Assembly: GCA_963920635.1 (NCBI GenBank)
Contig: OY987307.1
Span: 6,076,001 to 6,140,000 of the forward strand
Reading direction: 5' to 3'
Length of the DNA stretch: 64,000 nucleotides
Source of the DNA: Pseudeuparius sepicola
Lineage: Eukaryota > Arthropoda > Insecta > Coleoptera > Anthribidae
The notes under the pieces were generated by a model. It searched no databases. It saw only the letters and a list, made by a program, of their open reading frames with translations, and was not told the origin of the DNA. The position numbers and the translations under genes are program-made. Below, one piece after another: positions 31,811-40,340 of the stretch (positions are counted from its first letter, which is position 1; each line of letters starts with the position of its first letter).

Positions 31811-32165
31811 GGTAGGGTCGCACGAGAAGATTTACAAGCAGGTGAAAATCTAAATAATTTGAACAGTCTGCTATAAAACTACCAGGCAGTAAATTTTTAT
31901 AACATGCCATTTACAGGACTATAAAAAAAAGGTCTGACAAAAAACATTTAAAAGTGGATCATTGTTATGTAAGATCATCCCTTGAAGGAAGGGTCGCGCA
32001 AGAAGATTTAGAAACAGGTGAAAGTCTAAAGAATGTGAACAGCCTGCTATAAAAGTAAAAGGGGGCAAACTTGTCTGCATTTTTGTTGACTCGGCACAAA
32101 AAGATTCAAGGTACTAAAACCAGGTGAAGGTGTAACTAATTTGAACAGTCGGGTGTAAAACTCTG
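31811..32165 (+). repeat. Three direct repeats each containing a TATA-like core
   Basis: Units at about 31811-31890, 31987-32065 and 32091-32165 share GTCGCRCRAGAAGATTTA, CAGGTGAA, TCTAA and AACAGTCTGCTATAAAAC, with increasing divergence. Two of them contain CTATAAAA, and the third GTGTAAAA. They could be duplicated promoters or an origin-like array. They precede the TATA box at 32286. Confidence 0.65.
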
Positions 32166-32285
32166 AAAGGGTTAACTTTCTCTGAAATTATGCCAAAAAT
32201 GGTTCGAGTCACTGTCTGCGTTGGATTGGCTGTTTATAGAATTGTAGGTGGGAACTGAAAAGCTTCCTCCTACTTAGTAGATCCT

Positions 32286-32293
32286 TATAAAAG
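32286..32293 (+). promoter_or_regulatory. TATA box upstream of the tandem-repeat leader
   Basis: TATAAAAG, followed 20-25 bp later by CCAACTGAG, an initiator-like context. Transcription from here would enter the tandem repeats at once. Confidence 0.5.
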
Positions 32294-32312
32294 TACTGCA
32301 TCCAACTGAGAC

Positions 32313-32525
32313 GTTGGCGTCGAAAGTTGGCGTCGAAAGTTGGCGTCGAAAGTTGGCGTCGAAAGTTGGCGTCGAAAGTTGGCGTCTAAAGTGGGCGGCT
32401 TAAGTGGGACTTAAAAAGTGGGCGGCTTAAGTGGGACTTAAAAAGTGGGCGGCTTAAGTGGGACTTAAAAAGTGGGCGGCTTAAGTGGGACTTAAAAAGT
32501 GGGCGGCTTAAGTGGGACTTAAAAT
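32313..32525. repeat. Two abutting tandem arrays: 6 x 13 bp and 5 x 27 bp
   Basis: Six copies of GTTGGCGTCGAAA (32313-32390; the last reads GTCTAAA) are followed directly by five copies of the 27-mer beginning GTGGGCGGCTTAAGTGGGAC (32391-32525). The copies are almost identical, so the arrays are recent or homogenised. GTTGGCG and GTGGGCG suggest that one array grew from the other. Confidence 0.95.
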
Positions 32526-32536
32526 GGGGACTTTAC

Positions 32537-32884
32537 ATGGGGAATTTGCATGGGGACTATGTATGGACTTCCTTAGAGGGCACAGAAATTATTATTTTTG
32601 TTAGAATTTTTATCATTAGGCATTATTATTTTTTGTTTGGAGCTACATCAAGCTGCAAGAAAAAATTGTGTTTGGTTTTAATTCAAGTTTCAGTTTTGCA
32701 CTTTTTTTATACTATTACTTTGTTGTACACCTGCTGGGTAGTTTGTTATTTTATTAATTTACTATGGGTAGAAGAAATGAAACATCTCTTATGCTATATA
32801 TATTTTATTTTTAATTGTTTAAAGTTCTTATTAATTTCATATATATCAATTTCATATTTTAGTTTCTGTAATTTTCGAATGTGA
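32537..32884 (+). CDS. Small hydrophobic ORF
   Basis: A 115-aa ORF just after the tandem arrays, with three or four hydrophobic stretches rich in Phe, Tyr, Ile and Leu. Its stop lies 16 bp from the end of the convergent small gene. Composition follows the AT-rich DNA, so it may be a chance frame. Its place behind a TATA box is the only support. A comparable AT-rich, TTTATAAA-containing duplicated stretch is at 44090-44300 in element C's left part. Confidence 0.3.
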   Translation: MGNLHGDYVWTSLEGTEIIIFVRIFIIRHYYFLFGATSSCKKKLCLVLIQVSVLHFFYTITLLYTCWVVCYFINLLWVEEMKHLLCYIYFIFNCLKFLLISYISISYFSFCNFRM

Positions 32885-32899
32885 GACTCCAAAGTATTT

Positions 32900-33220
32900 T
32901 TATAGCTGTTCCGGTTCTTGGACGGAAAATTGAATATTAGTTGTTTTCCCGACAGGTCCATAACTAATAAGATAATACTTTCGCCCGTTGAAAATGTCCT
33001 TGTTTACTTGCTCAATTCGTTCTTCTGTAAATTCTACCGTGAACCTTTGCGGTAAAATTGTTTTGAAATCGTCGAATTCCAAGGATATCTTCTCGCCGAA
33101 CTTGGTGTTTATTTTCGTAAATGCATGTACCTCAAACTTTCGGTTGACTTCCAAATCTTGGACCCTAATGAATTTCTTCAGGAACAAACTGTTATTTAAA
33201 TGGGTCACAAACGATGCCAT
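32900..33220 (-). CDS. Small conserved TIR-proximal protein
   Basis: A 106-aa ORF reading inward from the right TIR. It aligns with the protein at 55616-55909 next to the end of element C: both have LNNxLxLKxxxxVxDxEVNxKFEV near the start (masked here), TKFGEK, then DFKTILPQRFT and GPVGKxTNIxF. Strand-rich with alternating hydrophobics; the TKFG.K and LPQRF blocks recall small OB-fold single-strand-binding proteins, but that is only a suggestion. Upstream on the same strand, AGTATATATTT (about 33279-33289) may be its TATA box. Conservation in two elements at the terminal position argues for a real replication- or virion-related gene. Confidence 0.65.
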   Translation of the reverse strand: MASFVTHLNNSLFLKKFIRVQDLEVNRKFEVHAFTKINTKFGEKISLEFDDFKTILPQRFTVEFTEERIEQVNKDIFNGRKYYLISYGPVGKTTNIQFSVQEPEQL

Positions 33221-33345
33221 ACTTTTAATCTTATTTAGTCAAGTTAAAAGTGAGAACTGTGTACTTTACCAATCAACCATCGAAATATATACTAAAAAAA
33301 GTGGAGGGGATCCCCCCACACAAATCCCCCACCGCTAGATTTTAT

Positions 33346-33471
33346 CCCCGAAAACCCTATGCGGATCCTGGCTCAAAAACCCTATGCGGATCCTGGCTCA
33401 AAACCCTTATGCGGAAGCTGGCTCACATATGGCGGCCATCTTTGAGCCAGGATCCGCTTTACTTAACTACT
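33346..33471 (-). repeat. Right terminal inverted repeat of element A
   Basis: Reverse complement of 10102-10227 with one mismatch. It ends TTACTTAACTACT at 33471. The inner border is marked by divergence after CCCCGAAAACCC. Just inside it, GGGGATCCCCCC forms a short palindrome. Confidence 0.9.
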
Positions 33472-33494
33472 CTGATGGATATCGAAAATGATTA

Positions 33495-34010
33495 GTTATT
33501 CCCACAGGGTCGTATGAAATTGAAGCCTTAGAAGATTACATAGTTCGAGCTTTAAGAAAAGAGGAACCTGATCAGAAAAATCCAATTTCAATAAAGGCTA
33601 ATAATAGTACCTTACAGTGTGAAATTTACAGTGATAAATATACAGTAGATTTTCTACCAACAGACTCTATTGGTCATGTGTTAGGGTTTTCTCCTACACG
33701 ATTAGAGTCTGGACAATTGCATACTTCCGATATATCTGTAAACATCGTGAAGGTCAGAACTATACATATAGATTGTAACGTAACATCTGGAGCATACTAT
33801 AAAAATCAACCAACTCATACGATTTACGAGTTTGCAGTTAGCTGTGATCCTGGTTACGCCATAGACGAGTCTCCGAAAAATTTGGTGTACATGCCAGTTG
33901 CAAAGCGTGAGATTAATAATTTAACGCTAACTATTCTCGATCAGAACTTTCAACCTGTAAATTTTAGAGGCGAGGAAATAATTGTGCGGTTGGAGTTGAA
34001 GCGTGTATGA
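33495..34010 (+). pseudogene. 5'-truncated penton-like gene of element B
   Basis: The reading frame from IPTGSYEIEAL onward aligns with residue about 68 to the end of the 240-aa protein at 11488. The end NFRGEEIIVRLELKRV is nearly identical. The first quarter is absent because element A's TIR ends at 33471, so the break is at or near the junction between the two elements. Confidence 0.75.
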
Positions 34011-34026
34011 AAATTTCGCTATAGAG

Positions 34027-34191
34027 ATGGTTTTGGTTTTTGGTGGCAGATATCACCCGTATAAAACTCAATCACAATGCTTTAAAAATTCACTAGTGAG
34101 TAAATCATCGAAGAGTGCAGATCGTCTCTCGTTGGAAAATCAGCAATTTTTGAAAGCGCTTGGTTATGTCCTTAACACCTCAAGTGTTTAA
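34027..34191 (+). CDS. Small protein overlapping the capsid gene (element B)
   Basis: 54 aa from ATG 34027 (MVLVFGGRYHPYK) to 34191. It is the homologue of 12213-12449 but shorter in the Ser/Lys-rich middle. It overlaps the capsid start (ATG 34166) by 26 nt, the same arrangement as in element A. Conservation of both start and NQQFLKALG end supports a genuine gene. Confidence 0.55.
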   Translation: MVLVFGGRYHPYKTQSQCFKNSLVSKSSKSADRLSLENQQFLKALGYVLNTSSV

Positions 34192-35326
34192 TGTGCATCG
34201 CACACCCACATATGACGAAGTCATTTAGGAATAATGATATTGTGGAAATAACCATTCATCAGGGTGATGCATGGTTGTTAATGTTTGACGCGTCGATTTT
34301 TGTCAAAGGAAAAGTGACTAAGAAATCTGCTACCGGCGATTGTACATTAGCCAACAATGGTGCCGCATTTCTCTTCGATTCTGTTTCTTACGAACTATAT
34401 GGTAAAGAGATTGAGGTGGTGAGAAACCCGGGAATTGTGAGCACGATTAGATCATATCTTTGCTATACTGCTAATGATGAAAAATGTATGTCAACAGCAA
34501 GCTGGGTTGGGGTTAATAAATCTTTTGCTGTTAACAATGATGGAACATTCAATGTAAGAATTCCGCTAAAACATTTGTTTGGGATATTCAACGACTATCA
34601 GCTGGCAATTTGCGGTAAACAGACGTTGAGATTGACGCGAGCTAGAAATGATAACAATGCTTTGCTGCTGCAAGGTGCAGATACCGATGCTGAAATAACA
34701 ATTTCCAACATTGAACTAAAGGTTAAACATTCAGCCGAATGATATGATTAGATTGGATCTCCTTAAATCTATAAAAATTGATCGTCCAATTATAATTGCG
34801 TTCCGCAAGTGGGAGCTACACGAATTACCAAATCTTACTGTAAACGCCCAAAAACCCAAAATCATCGTCAGCAGTGTCAACCCCTCGATACGTCATCGTT
34901 GGATTTCAGACTAATCGGAATGAAGATTCTAAAACTGACCCCACGGCATTTGACCACATAAATACGACGGATGTAAGATTAATTGTAAACGGTGAATATT
35001 TTCCATTCGAACGTCAGAGGCTGAATTTTGCTGGTAATGACTTTCTGGACGCCTATCACAATTATGTTGAATTTTATCCAAGTTACATGAATGCGATGGA
35101 GAGTCGACCGCTACTTAGCTATGCAGATTACAAAAATAATGCAACCCTGTTTGTTATAGATTGTTCTCGCCGGAATGAATCTATAAAAATAAATACAGTT
35201 GACGTTAAGCTGGACATAGAAAACAGCAATGGCTTTCCTGATAAAACTCGAGCCTACTGCATAATTGTTCATGAATGTGCCATGGAATATTTGCCCTTGA
35301 GTGAAACTGTACGAGATTTAATGTAG
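34166..35326 (+). pseudogene. Major capsid gene of element B, several frame breaks
   Basis: It starts MSLTPQVFNVHR as in element A. It then loses a segment and changes frame near 34200, stays open to 34742, shifts near 34730-34870 and ends in the frame 34874-35326. The shared blocks (DIVEITIHQGDAWLLMFD, DYQLAICGKQT, DHINTTDVRLI, MEYLPLSETVRDLM) leave no doubt that it is homologous to 12400-13606. At least two frame changes make it non-functional. It is still useful as a comparator for the single shift in A. Confidence 0.8.
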
Positions 35327-35376
35327 AACCACATATTTATATAAAAGAACATTGTCACATTTCAGTTATAATTAAG

Positions 35377-35793
35377 ATGTTGCTGAGACTGGGTCACGTT
35401 ATATTATTCCCACTAATAAATAATGTGTTCTATATTTACAACCCAGAAGATACTAAGATATCTATTTGCGAGCGGGATAAATGTTTCCCATTTAAGGGAA
35501 AAATTTCAGTAGCAAGACTATCCAAAAATGCTACTCAATTTAAAATTCATGCAGTATTCCAAAACCATACGACTGTTGAAACTGTGTGGAGGGAGATTCC
35601 ACATTTCACCACACCCACAATGGACATGCTCAGAGAGCTCCCCACTCAAGATCATCATATAAAAGATCTCGCATTTGTACCACTCATTTACTACATTACT
35701 ATATGTTCTTCCTTGTTAGTAGCAAAATTATTTATTGAAATAGTAAGAATATTACTGAGTGAGCAATGGAACGTAATTACGAGAGTCTTATAA
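35377..35793 (+). CDS. Membrane glycoprotein-like protein (element B)
   Basis: A 138-aa homologue of 13646-14074. It begins MLLRLGHVILFPLINNVFYI, carries sequons (NAT, NHT) and has a C-terminal membrane helix (FVPLIYYITICSSLLVAKL). The frame is intact. Its end overlaps the following inhibitor-of-apoptosis start codon (35766) by 28 nt. Confidence 0.65.
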   Translation: MLLRLGHVILFPLINNVFYIYNPEDTKISICERDKCFPFKGKISVARLSKNATQFKIHAVFQNHTTVETVWREIPHFTTPTMDMLRELPTQDHHIKDLAFVPLIYYITICSSLLVAKLFIEIVRILLSEQWNVITRVL

Positions 35794-36186
35794 GAACGTT
35801 TGAAAACTGGTCAAGCCCCCTATTAGCAGAAAAGCTTGCTCGAGCTGGATTTTTTTATACGAATTATGAAGATGTTGTCCAATGTCTTTTGCAATATTGA
35901 AGGATATAAATGGGAAAAGAATGATGATCCATGGCAAGATCATGCTAGCTGGAGTCCCAATTGCCCGTTCATTAAAGGTGAAATCAAGCCTGTGGACATC
36001 CCACCTGAAAAAGTTGACATTGTCAATCCAGACTTTTTATGTATAGTATGCTACTGCAAAAACATAGAAGTCTTGTCAGTTCCATGTGGACATTTGGCAT
36101 GCTGTATGGGTTGTGCAAACTCCATGGAGAAGTGCCCGCTGTGTAGGAGTATTGTGCAGCAGAAGATTCGAGTTTACATTCCTTAA
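35766..36186 (+). pseudogene. Inhibitor of apoptosis (BIR-RING), one-base frameshift
   Basis: The frame from ATG 35766 encodes the first half of a BIR domain (RTFENW, then LARAGFFYTNYEDVVQC) and stops after 44 codons. The frame from 35836 continues the same domain through the zinc-ligand and DDPWQDHASWSPNCPFI part. It ends with a RING finger (CIVC, then PCGHLACCMGC and CPLC) at the C-terminus, the arrangement of viral and insect IAPs. One extra base near 35890 separates the two halves. Active relatives block caspases and act as ubiquitin ligases. This gene occupies the slot between membrane-protein and ATPase genes where element A has KAND repeats. It is non-functional as it stands, unless the shift is an assembly error. 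Confidence 0.85.
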
Positions 36187-36302
36187 ATTTATTGTAATAG
36201 TTGTAGAAAATAAATATTCTTAATTGAAAACTGTTTATTATTTACATCCCGATATGTATATATGGGACAAGCACATGCTATATTTTTTTAGATGTTTACA
36301 AG

Positions 36303-36983
36303 ATGCACATCGAACCACATCAACTATCTTTACCAATAGAAAATTTAGATTTTGCTCGAAGTGAGAAATCTAAACATGGTGTACTCTTACCAAATTCAAT
36401 TAGAGCAATATTTTGCGGTCCTAGCGGTTGTGGTAAAACAAACAGTCTACTTAGTTTAATATTCAACGAGAATGGCTTAAAATTTAAGAACATCTACCTT
36501 TACAGTAAATCTCTATACCAACCTAAATATCAGTTACTACAAGACGTGCTTAAAGAAGCAAAATGTGTTGGATATTTTCCATTTAGCTCAAACGATGACG
36601 TCATTGCACCATCAAAGGCTAGAGAAAATTCAATTTTTATTTTCGATGATGTGGCTTGTGGGACACAGGAAAAAATTAGAGAATATTACTCCATGGGTCG
36701 TCATAAAAATATAGATGCTGCATATCTCTGCCAGACATATTCAAAAATACCTAAGCAATTAATAAGAGACAACTGTAATATAATCGTTTTGTTTAAACAA
36801 GATGATGTGAATCTTAAACATATTTTTGACGAGCATGTGTCACCAGACATCTCATACGGAGACTTCAAGAATCTCTGCTCGCTCTGTTGGAATGATAATT
36901 TTGGAACGCTGGTTATTGTCAAAGATTTCAAAATGAATGAGGGTCGATATAGAATAGGATTTGATAGGTATATAACGTTATAA
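36303..36983 (+). CDS. Genome-packaging ATPase (element B)
   Basis: A 226-aa intact ORF with Walker A (GPSGCGKT, residues about 41-48), Walker B (IFIFDDV) and the QTYSKIPKQLIRDNCN block. It aligns along its length with the ATPase core at 14526-15215 in element A but has no N-terminal zinc finger. It is the packaging motor of the A32 type by family. It ends 8 bp before the next open frame begins. Confidence 0.88.
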   Translation: MHIEPHQLSLPIENLDFARSEKSKHGVLLPNSIRAIFCGPSGCGKTNSLLSLIFNENGLKFKNIYLYSKSLYQPKYQLLQDVLKEAKCVGYFPFSSNDDVIAPSKARENSIFIFDDVACGTQEKIREYYSMGRHKNIDAAYLCQTYSKIPKQLIRDNCNIIVLFKQDDVNLKHIFDEHVSPDISYGDFKNLCSLCWNDNFGTLVIVKDFKMNEGRYRIGFDRYITL

Positions 36984-37012
36984 TAAACACAATGCTCTTA
37001 TTATTAATCGAG

Positions 37013-37921
37013 ATGTCGATGCAAGAACAGATTCAAGAAGCGCAGCGCGCAAAGAAAATCAGCGAACTAGCTCGCTCGATTAGAAAAAAATATACAGCAT
37101 TAAAAATAGGTAAATTTGATGAGGATGAAACTTTGAAAAAAATTTTCAAACCTGTGACAAGCTCTCTAGCAAATCTACAAGTTAAGCAAGAATTAAAACC
37201 GGAAGTAAAAAAACCCAAAGTTGAACCGAAAGTTGAATCATTTATGGAAAAGTGGCGCGAGTCGTTGAAAAGTCCAGTTGCACTTTTGGGAGAAATGAAT
37301 GAAACGTTAAATGATGTTGAGAAAGGAATTGACAAAATGTACAGGCATTTTAATACTGTGTATCCTAAAGTAGCTATACCGTATGTAACAGACTTTATGG
37401 ATAATTCGCTTAAAATCGATAGGGCATATGGTCCTAAGTATGACGAAACCAAATCTGTATGGACGCTAGGAAATAAGGATATTGATTTTGAAAAAGTGTC
37501 TGGTGACATAATCATCAACAATAATCGATTCACGGGAACTGATGGTCTCTACCAGCTAATTTTCTATAATAATCCAAAAAATACTAACGATGATTTGAAA
37601 AGTTACAGAGATATTATAAATCTCACTGGTGTTCACCTTACTTCAAACGGACGATTAAAATCTAGCTATAAAAATAAGTACATTAATATTATTAAACCTC
37701 TAATGAAAGGTCCGGTGGCTACCTCCACACCTGCGAAGGGTTCCGGCATGCACCTCAAGTATAACACAAAGCCTGTGGAATATGTGTTCTGGGACAACCC
37801 TAATGAACTTGTAGAGAGATTAAGGTTATTAATTGCATCAAAAGATGCCGGAAATACTTCCCATGAAAACGAAATAACCGCAATAATCAATGAGTTGAAA
37901 GAAGCGAAAATTATTCTCTAA
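37013..37921 (+). CDS. DUF8207-like protein (element B)
   Basis: 302 aa from ATG 37013 (MSMQEQIQEAQRAKK), chosen because it matches the start in element A; the open frame begins at 36992. It has a basic helical N-terminus, a Glu/Lys-rich middle and the conserved C-terminal blocks (YGPKYDE, WTLGNKDIDFE, DGLYQLIFY, LTGVHLTSNGRL, EYVFWDNPNELVERL). Intact. Function unknown; probably a virion protein. Confidence 0.7.
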   Translation: MSMQEQIQEAQRAKKISELARSIRKKYTALKIGKFDEDETLKKIFKPVTSSLANLQVKQELKPEVKKPKVEPKVESFMEKWRESLKSPVALLGEMNETLNDVEKGIDKMYRHFNTVYPKVAIPYVTDFMDNSLKIDRAYGPKYDETKSVWTLGNKDIDFEKVSGDIIINNNRFTGTDGLYQLIFYNNPKNTNDDLKSYRDIINLTGVHLTSNGRLKSSYKNKYINIIKPLMKGPVATSTPAKGSGMHLKYNTKPVEYVFWDNPNELVERLRLLIASKDAGNTSHENEITAIINELKEAKIIL

Positions 37922-37943
37922 CTTACAGCATGTTATTTGTAAG

Positions 37944-38267
37944 ATGCCTTTAAACAAGTTCGGACGTGTTTCAAGGACTAGTCTTTCTTTGAATGACGGG
38001 AATTATGATTTCAAAACCCGCAGACTGTGCAACGTTAATTATCCTATTAACAGCAATGATGTTGGCACAAAGCAATATGCGGACAAACAAATCAATGCAA
38101 CATTCAAAACGTTTAACATCATTCTCGAACAACATAATGTTAATATTGAGACTATCGTGAAAGACGTTTTCGAGAAAGAGATAGATGAAATAAGAAAATT
38201 TGTTAAAATTGTCAAAGAGTGTTGTTTAAAAATGGATGATGAACAGTCCGGTCAACTCCCAAATTAA
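37944..38267 (+). CDS. Fibre-like protein, copy 1 (element B)
   Basis: A 107-aa ORF starting MPLNKFGRVSR. Residues about 20-50 carry GNYDFKTRRLCNVNYP and NDVGTKQYADK, the pattern seen at the head of trimeric tail-fibre proteins. A coiled coil of about 50 residues follows. It is a tandem paralogue of the next gene. Receptor binding is plausible by architecture only. Confidence 0.6.
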   Translation: MPLNKFGRVSRTSLSLNDGNYDFKTRRLCNVNYPINSNDVGTKQYADKQINATFKTFNIILEQHNVNIETIVKDVFEKEIDEIRKFVKIVKECCLKMDDEQSGQLPN

Positions 38268-38308
38268 TAGATTTAGCACCATAATGAACCATTCAAGCTA
38301 GTTAAAAG

Positions 38309-38714
38309 ATGTCCTTAAACAAGTTCGGACGTGCTTCAAGACCCAAGAACAGGTCTTGCCCACCTGTTTACACATTAAATTTGAATCTGGAAGGAAACTA
38401 TGATTGTAACAACCGCAGACTGAGCAACGTTAATCCCCCGATCGATGACAGCGATGCCAGCACAAAACAATATGTCGATGATGGGGTCATTCATGCATTA
38501 CAATATTTTTACACAAATCTTCAAACAGCATACTGAGGAATGCGATCTTCATATTCGCAACACAATGATAGCCAATGTTCAAGATAAGATCGATGAATTG
38601 AGAGAGTTGATTAAAACTATAGAAGATTATTATTTAAAAATAAGTGGTAAGCGTATGCAATCCTTACTGTCTCTCAGAATAGTAGAGATCCTTGAGGGTG
38701 CTAGTCATGCATAG
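38309..38714 (+). pseudogene. Fibre-like protein, copy 2 (element B), frameshifted
   Basis: It starts MSLNKFGRASR and keeps the GNYDCNNRRLSNVNPP and DASTKQYVDD blocks. The frame then stops at 38536, while the coiled-coil continuation is in the frame of 38445-38714. One frame shift near 38480-38530 explains it. Duplication of the fibre-like gene is specific to element B within this window. Confidence 0.6.
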
Positions 38715-39635
38715 TAAAGAAAAAATTCAAGTAGTTAGGGATTTACATAAACCAGCTCGAAAAAATTATCCACGTCGTCGAACTATCATTAAAGGTTTAG
38801 ACGATTTGTGGCAAGCTGATCTCGCTCAGTTAGATCAGTATGCTAGTCACAATAATGGTTTCAAGAATTCATACTGGCTGTAATCGATTGCTTCTCTAAA
38901 TTTGTTTGGTGCAGACCGCTCAAATCCAAGTCTGCTGAAGATGTTACCAACGCCTTCGCTGATATCCTATCGAGAACTCGAAAGCCTCGCAACCTTCAAA
39001 CTGACCAGGGCAAAGAGTTTTATAACTCTCGATTTCAAAATTTGATGCGAAAATTCAAAATTAATCATTACAGCACTTTTAGCGTCACGAAAGCCGCCAT
39101 GGCCGAGAGAGTGATACGAACTCTAAAGGAACGATTATTTAAGTATTTTAGTCTAAATGGTAAATTTAAATGGGATGATTATTTGCCTACTCTAGTTGCC
39201 GAGTATAATAACAGACAACATAGAGTGATTCAAATGAAGCCTAACCAAGTTAATAAAACCAATGAACAATATCTGCTTAAAAAAGTGTATAGTCACGTGA
39301 AGATTTTTAGAGGTAGAAAATTTAAGGTTGGAGATATTGTAAGAATAAGTAAAGAGAAACATGTATTTGCCAAAGGTTACTTGCCTAGCTGGAGTACAGA
39401 ATTGTTCAAAATAATGAAAGTGCAAATTACCAATCCACCCACATATTTGCTAGAGGATTTAAAGGGTCGACCAATAAAAGGTGGATTTTATCGTGAAGAA
39501 TTACAAAAGACTGAATATCCTGATGTATATCTGGTTGAAAAGGTGCTTCGTAGAAAGAGGGGGAAGGTGCCAGTACGATGGTTGGGCTTTGATAAAGAGC
39601 ATGATTCGTGGATCTCTGAGTCAAACGTCGTGTAG
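38707..39635 (+). pseudogene. Polinton integrase of element B, frameshifted
   Basis: The N-terminal part (38707-38883) matches the element A integrase, including IIKGLDDLWQADLAQLDQY with the first catalytic Asp. It then runs into a stop after a shift near 38870. The middle with the second Asp (QTDQGKEF, visible in another frame near 38998-39020) follows. The rest (39042-39635) holds the Glu (AERVIRTLKE) and the chromodomain (VEKVLRRKRGKVPVRWLG). Non-functional copy. Confidence 0.85.
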
Positions 39636-39651
39636 AGCTTCAAGTGGTACC

Positions 39652-40284
39652 ATGATTGACAGCGGCTACGAATCTGATGGTAGCAATCATGAAGAAGTAA
39701 ACAATGTAAGAGAAGATTCTCTGATTTTATCATCATGCTTCACATTACCTACATATACTATTAAAAATGGTTTGAGCATTATGAGATATTTCAAACCGCA
39801 AGTTAATATACGATCAACAGTGCGACGAAATGTTATTTCGCTGGACTATTTGGAATGGAAAGAATTAGTGAATAATTTAAACAACTTTACCAACAACCTG
39901 GGTACCCCGATGTTTATCAGATTCAACGATATATTGTTAAGAACGATGTTGACTGCAGATGGAGATCAACGAGTGTCGCTTGCAAAAAATGGTGTTTGCC
40001 AATGGTTTTCCATAGCAGAGGTTTTCGAGCTATTAAATATCGAACCATATGTGACTTTAAGGATAAGCTTTTTGATTAATTTTAAATTGTATGATTTTTA
40101 CCTTAGTTTTTTAGATAAGGTCAATGAACTATTTGTACATAGTAACTACGGCATAAATGTAATGGAAATTGTATTTTTAATGTGCCATGCAGTATGTAGC
40201 ATGGAAACATATTGCATTTTTGAACTCTACTGTTATTATAATCGATTTTTGTTAGCAGACTTGTATAAAAGAAGGTTGGAATAA
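39652..40284 (+). CDS. Conserved Polinton protein of unknown function (element B)
   Basis: 211 aa from ATG 39652 (MIDSGYESDGSNHEE); the open frame starts earlier inside the integrase. Homologous throughout to 17555-18190: acidic N-terminus, VISLDYLEWKELVNNL, ADGDQRVSLAKNGV and a hydrophobic end FLLADLYKRRLE. Intact. AATAAA overlaps its stop. It marks the right limit of recognisable element B. Confidence 0.65.
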   Translation: MIDSGYESDGSNHEEVNNVREDSLILSSCFTLPTYTIKNGLSIMRYFKPQVNIRSTVRRNVISLDYLEWKELVNNLNNFTNNLGTPMFIRFNDILLRTMLTADGDQRVSLAKNGVCQWFSIAEVFELLNIEPYVTLRISFLINFKLYDFYLSFLDKVNELFVHSNYGINVMEIVFLMCHAVCSMETYCIFELYCYYNRFLLADLYKRRLE

Positions 40285-40340
40285 AGCAATGATTAAAAAT
40301 ATGACTTTTATTGTTTATTCAGGTCCCTCATCACAACCCA

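Larger units (their letters stand above)
10102..33471. mobile_element. Element A: Polinton/Maverick (adintovirus-like), ~23.4 kb
   Basis: The two ends are 126-bp inverted repeats beginning AGTAGTTAAGTAAAG, in keeping with the AG-starting termini known for Mavericks. Between them lie the hallmark genes: adenain-like protease, double-jelly-roll-type capsid candidate, packaging ATPase, retroviral-type integrase with chromodomain, and protein-primed family B polymerase. The usual 6-bp target duplication is not seen: AGTAAA lies to the left and CTGATG to the right. One flank may therefore have been rearranged, or the element may have inserted into another copy and then lost sequence. Frameshifts in the capsid and polymerase genes indicate an endogenous, probably inactive copy. 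About 5.4 kb of its length is a later insertion. Confidence 0.85.
33472..40340 (+). mobile_element. Element B: truncated Polinton, collinear with A
   Basis: It runs from a penton-like gene lacking its 5' third through capsid, membrane protein, IAP, ATPase, DUF8207-like, two fibre-like genes, integrase and the conserved unknown. It ends soon after 40284; no polymerase follows. Multiple frameshifts show it is older or less constrained than A. It begins directly at the right TIR of A. Confidence 0.8.

Noticed and set aside
32313..32525. CRISPR-like array
   Set aside because: The units abut without spacers and the context is eukaryotic; it is a simple tandem repeat.
10096..33477. 6-bp target duplication for element A
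   Set aside because: AGTAAA and CTGATG do not match, and shifting the boundaries by a few bases does not help.
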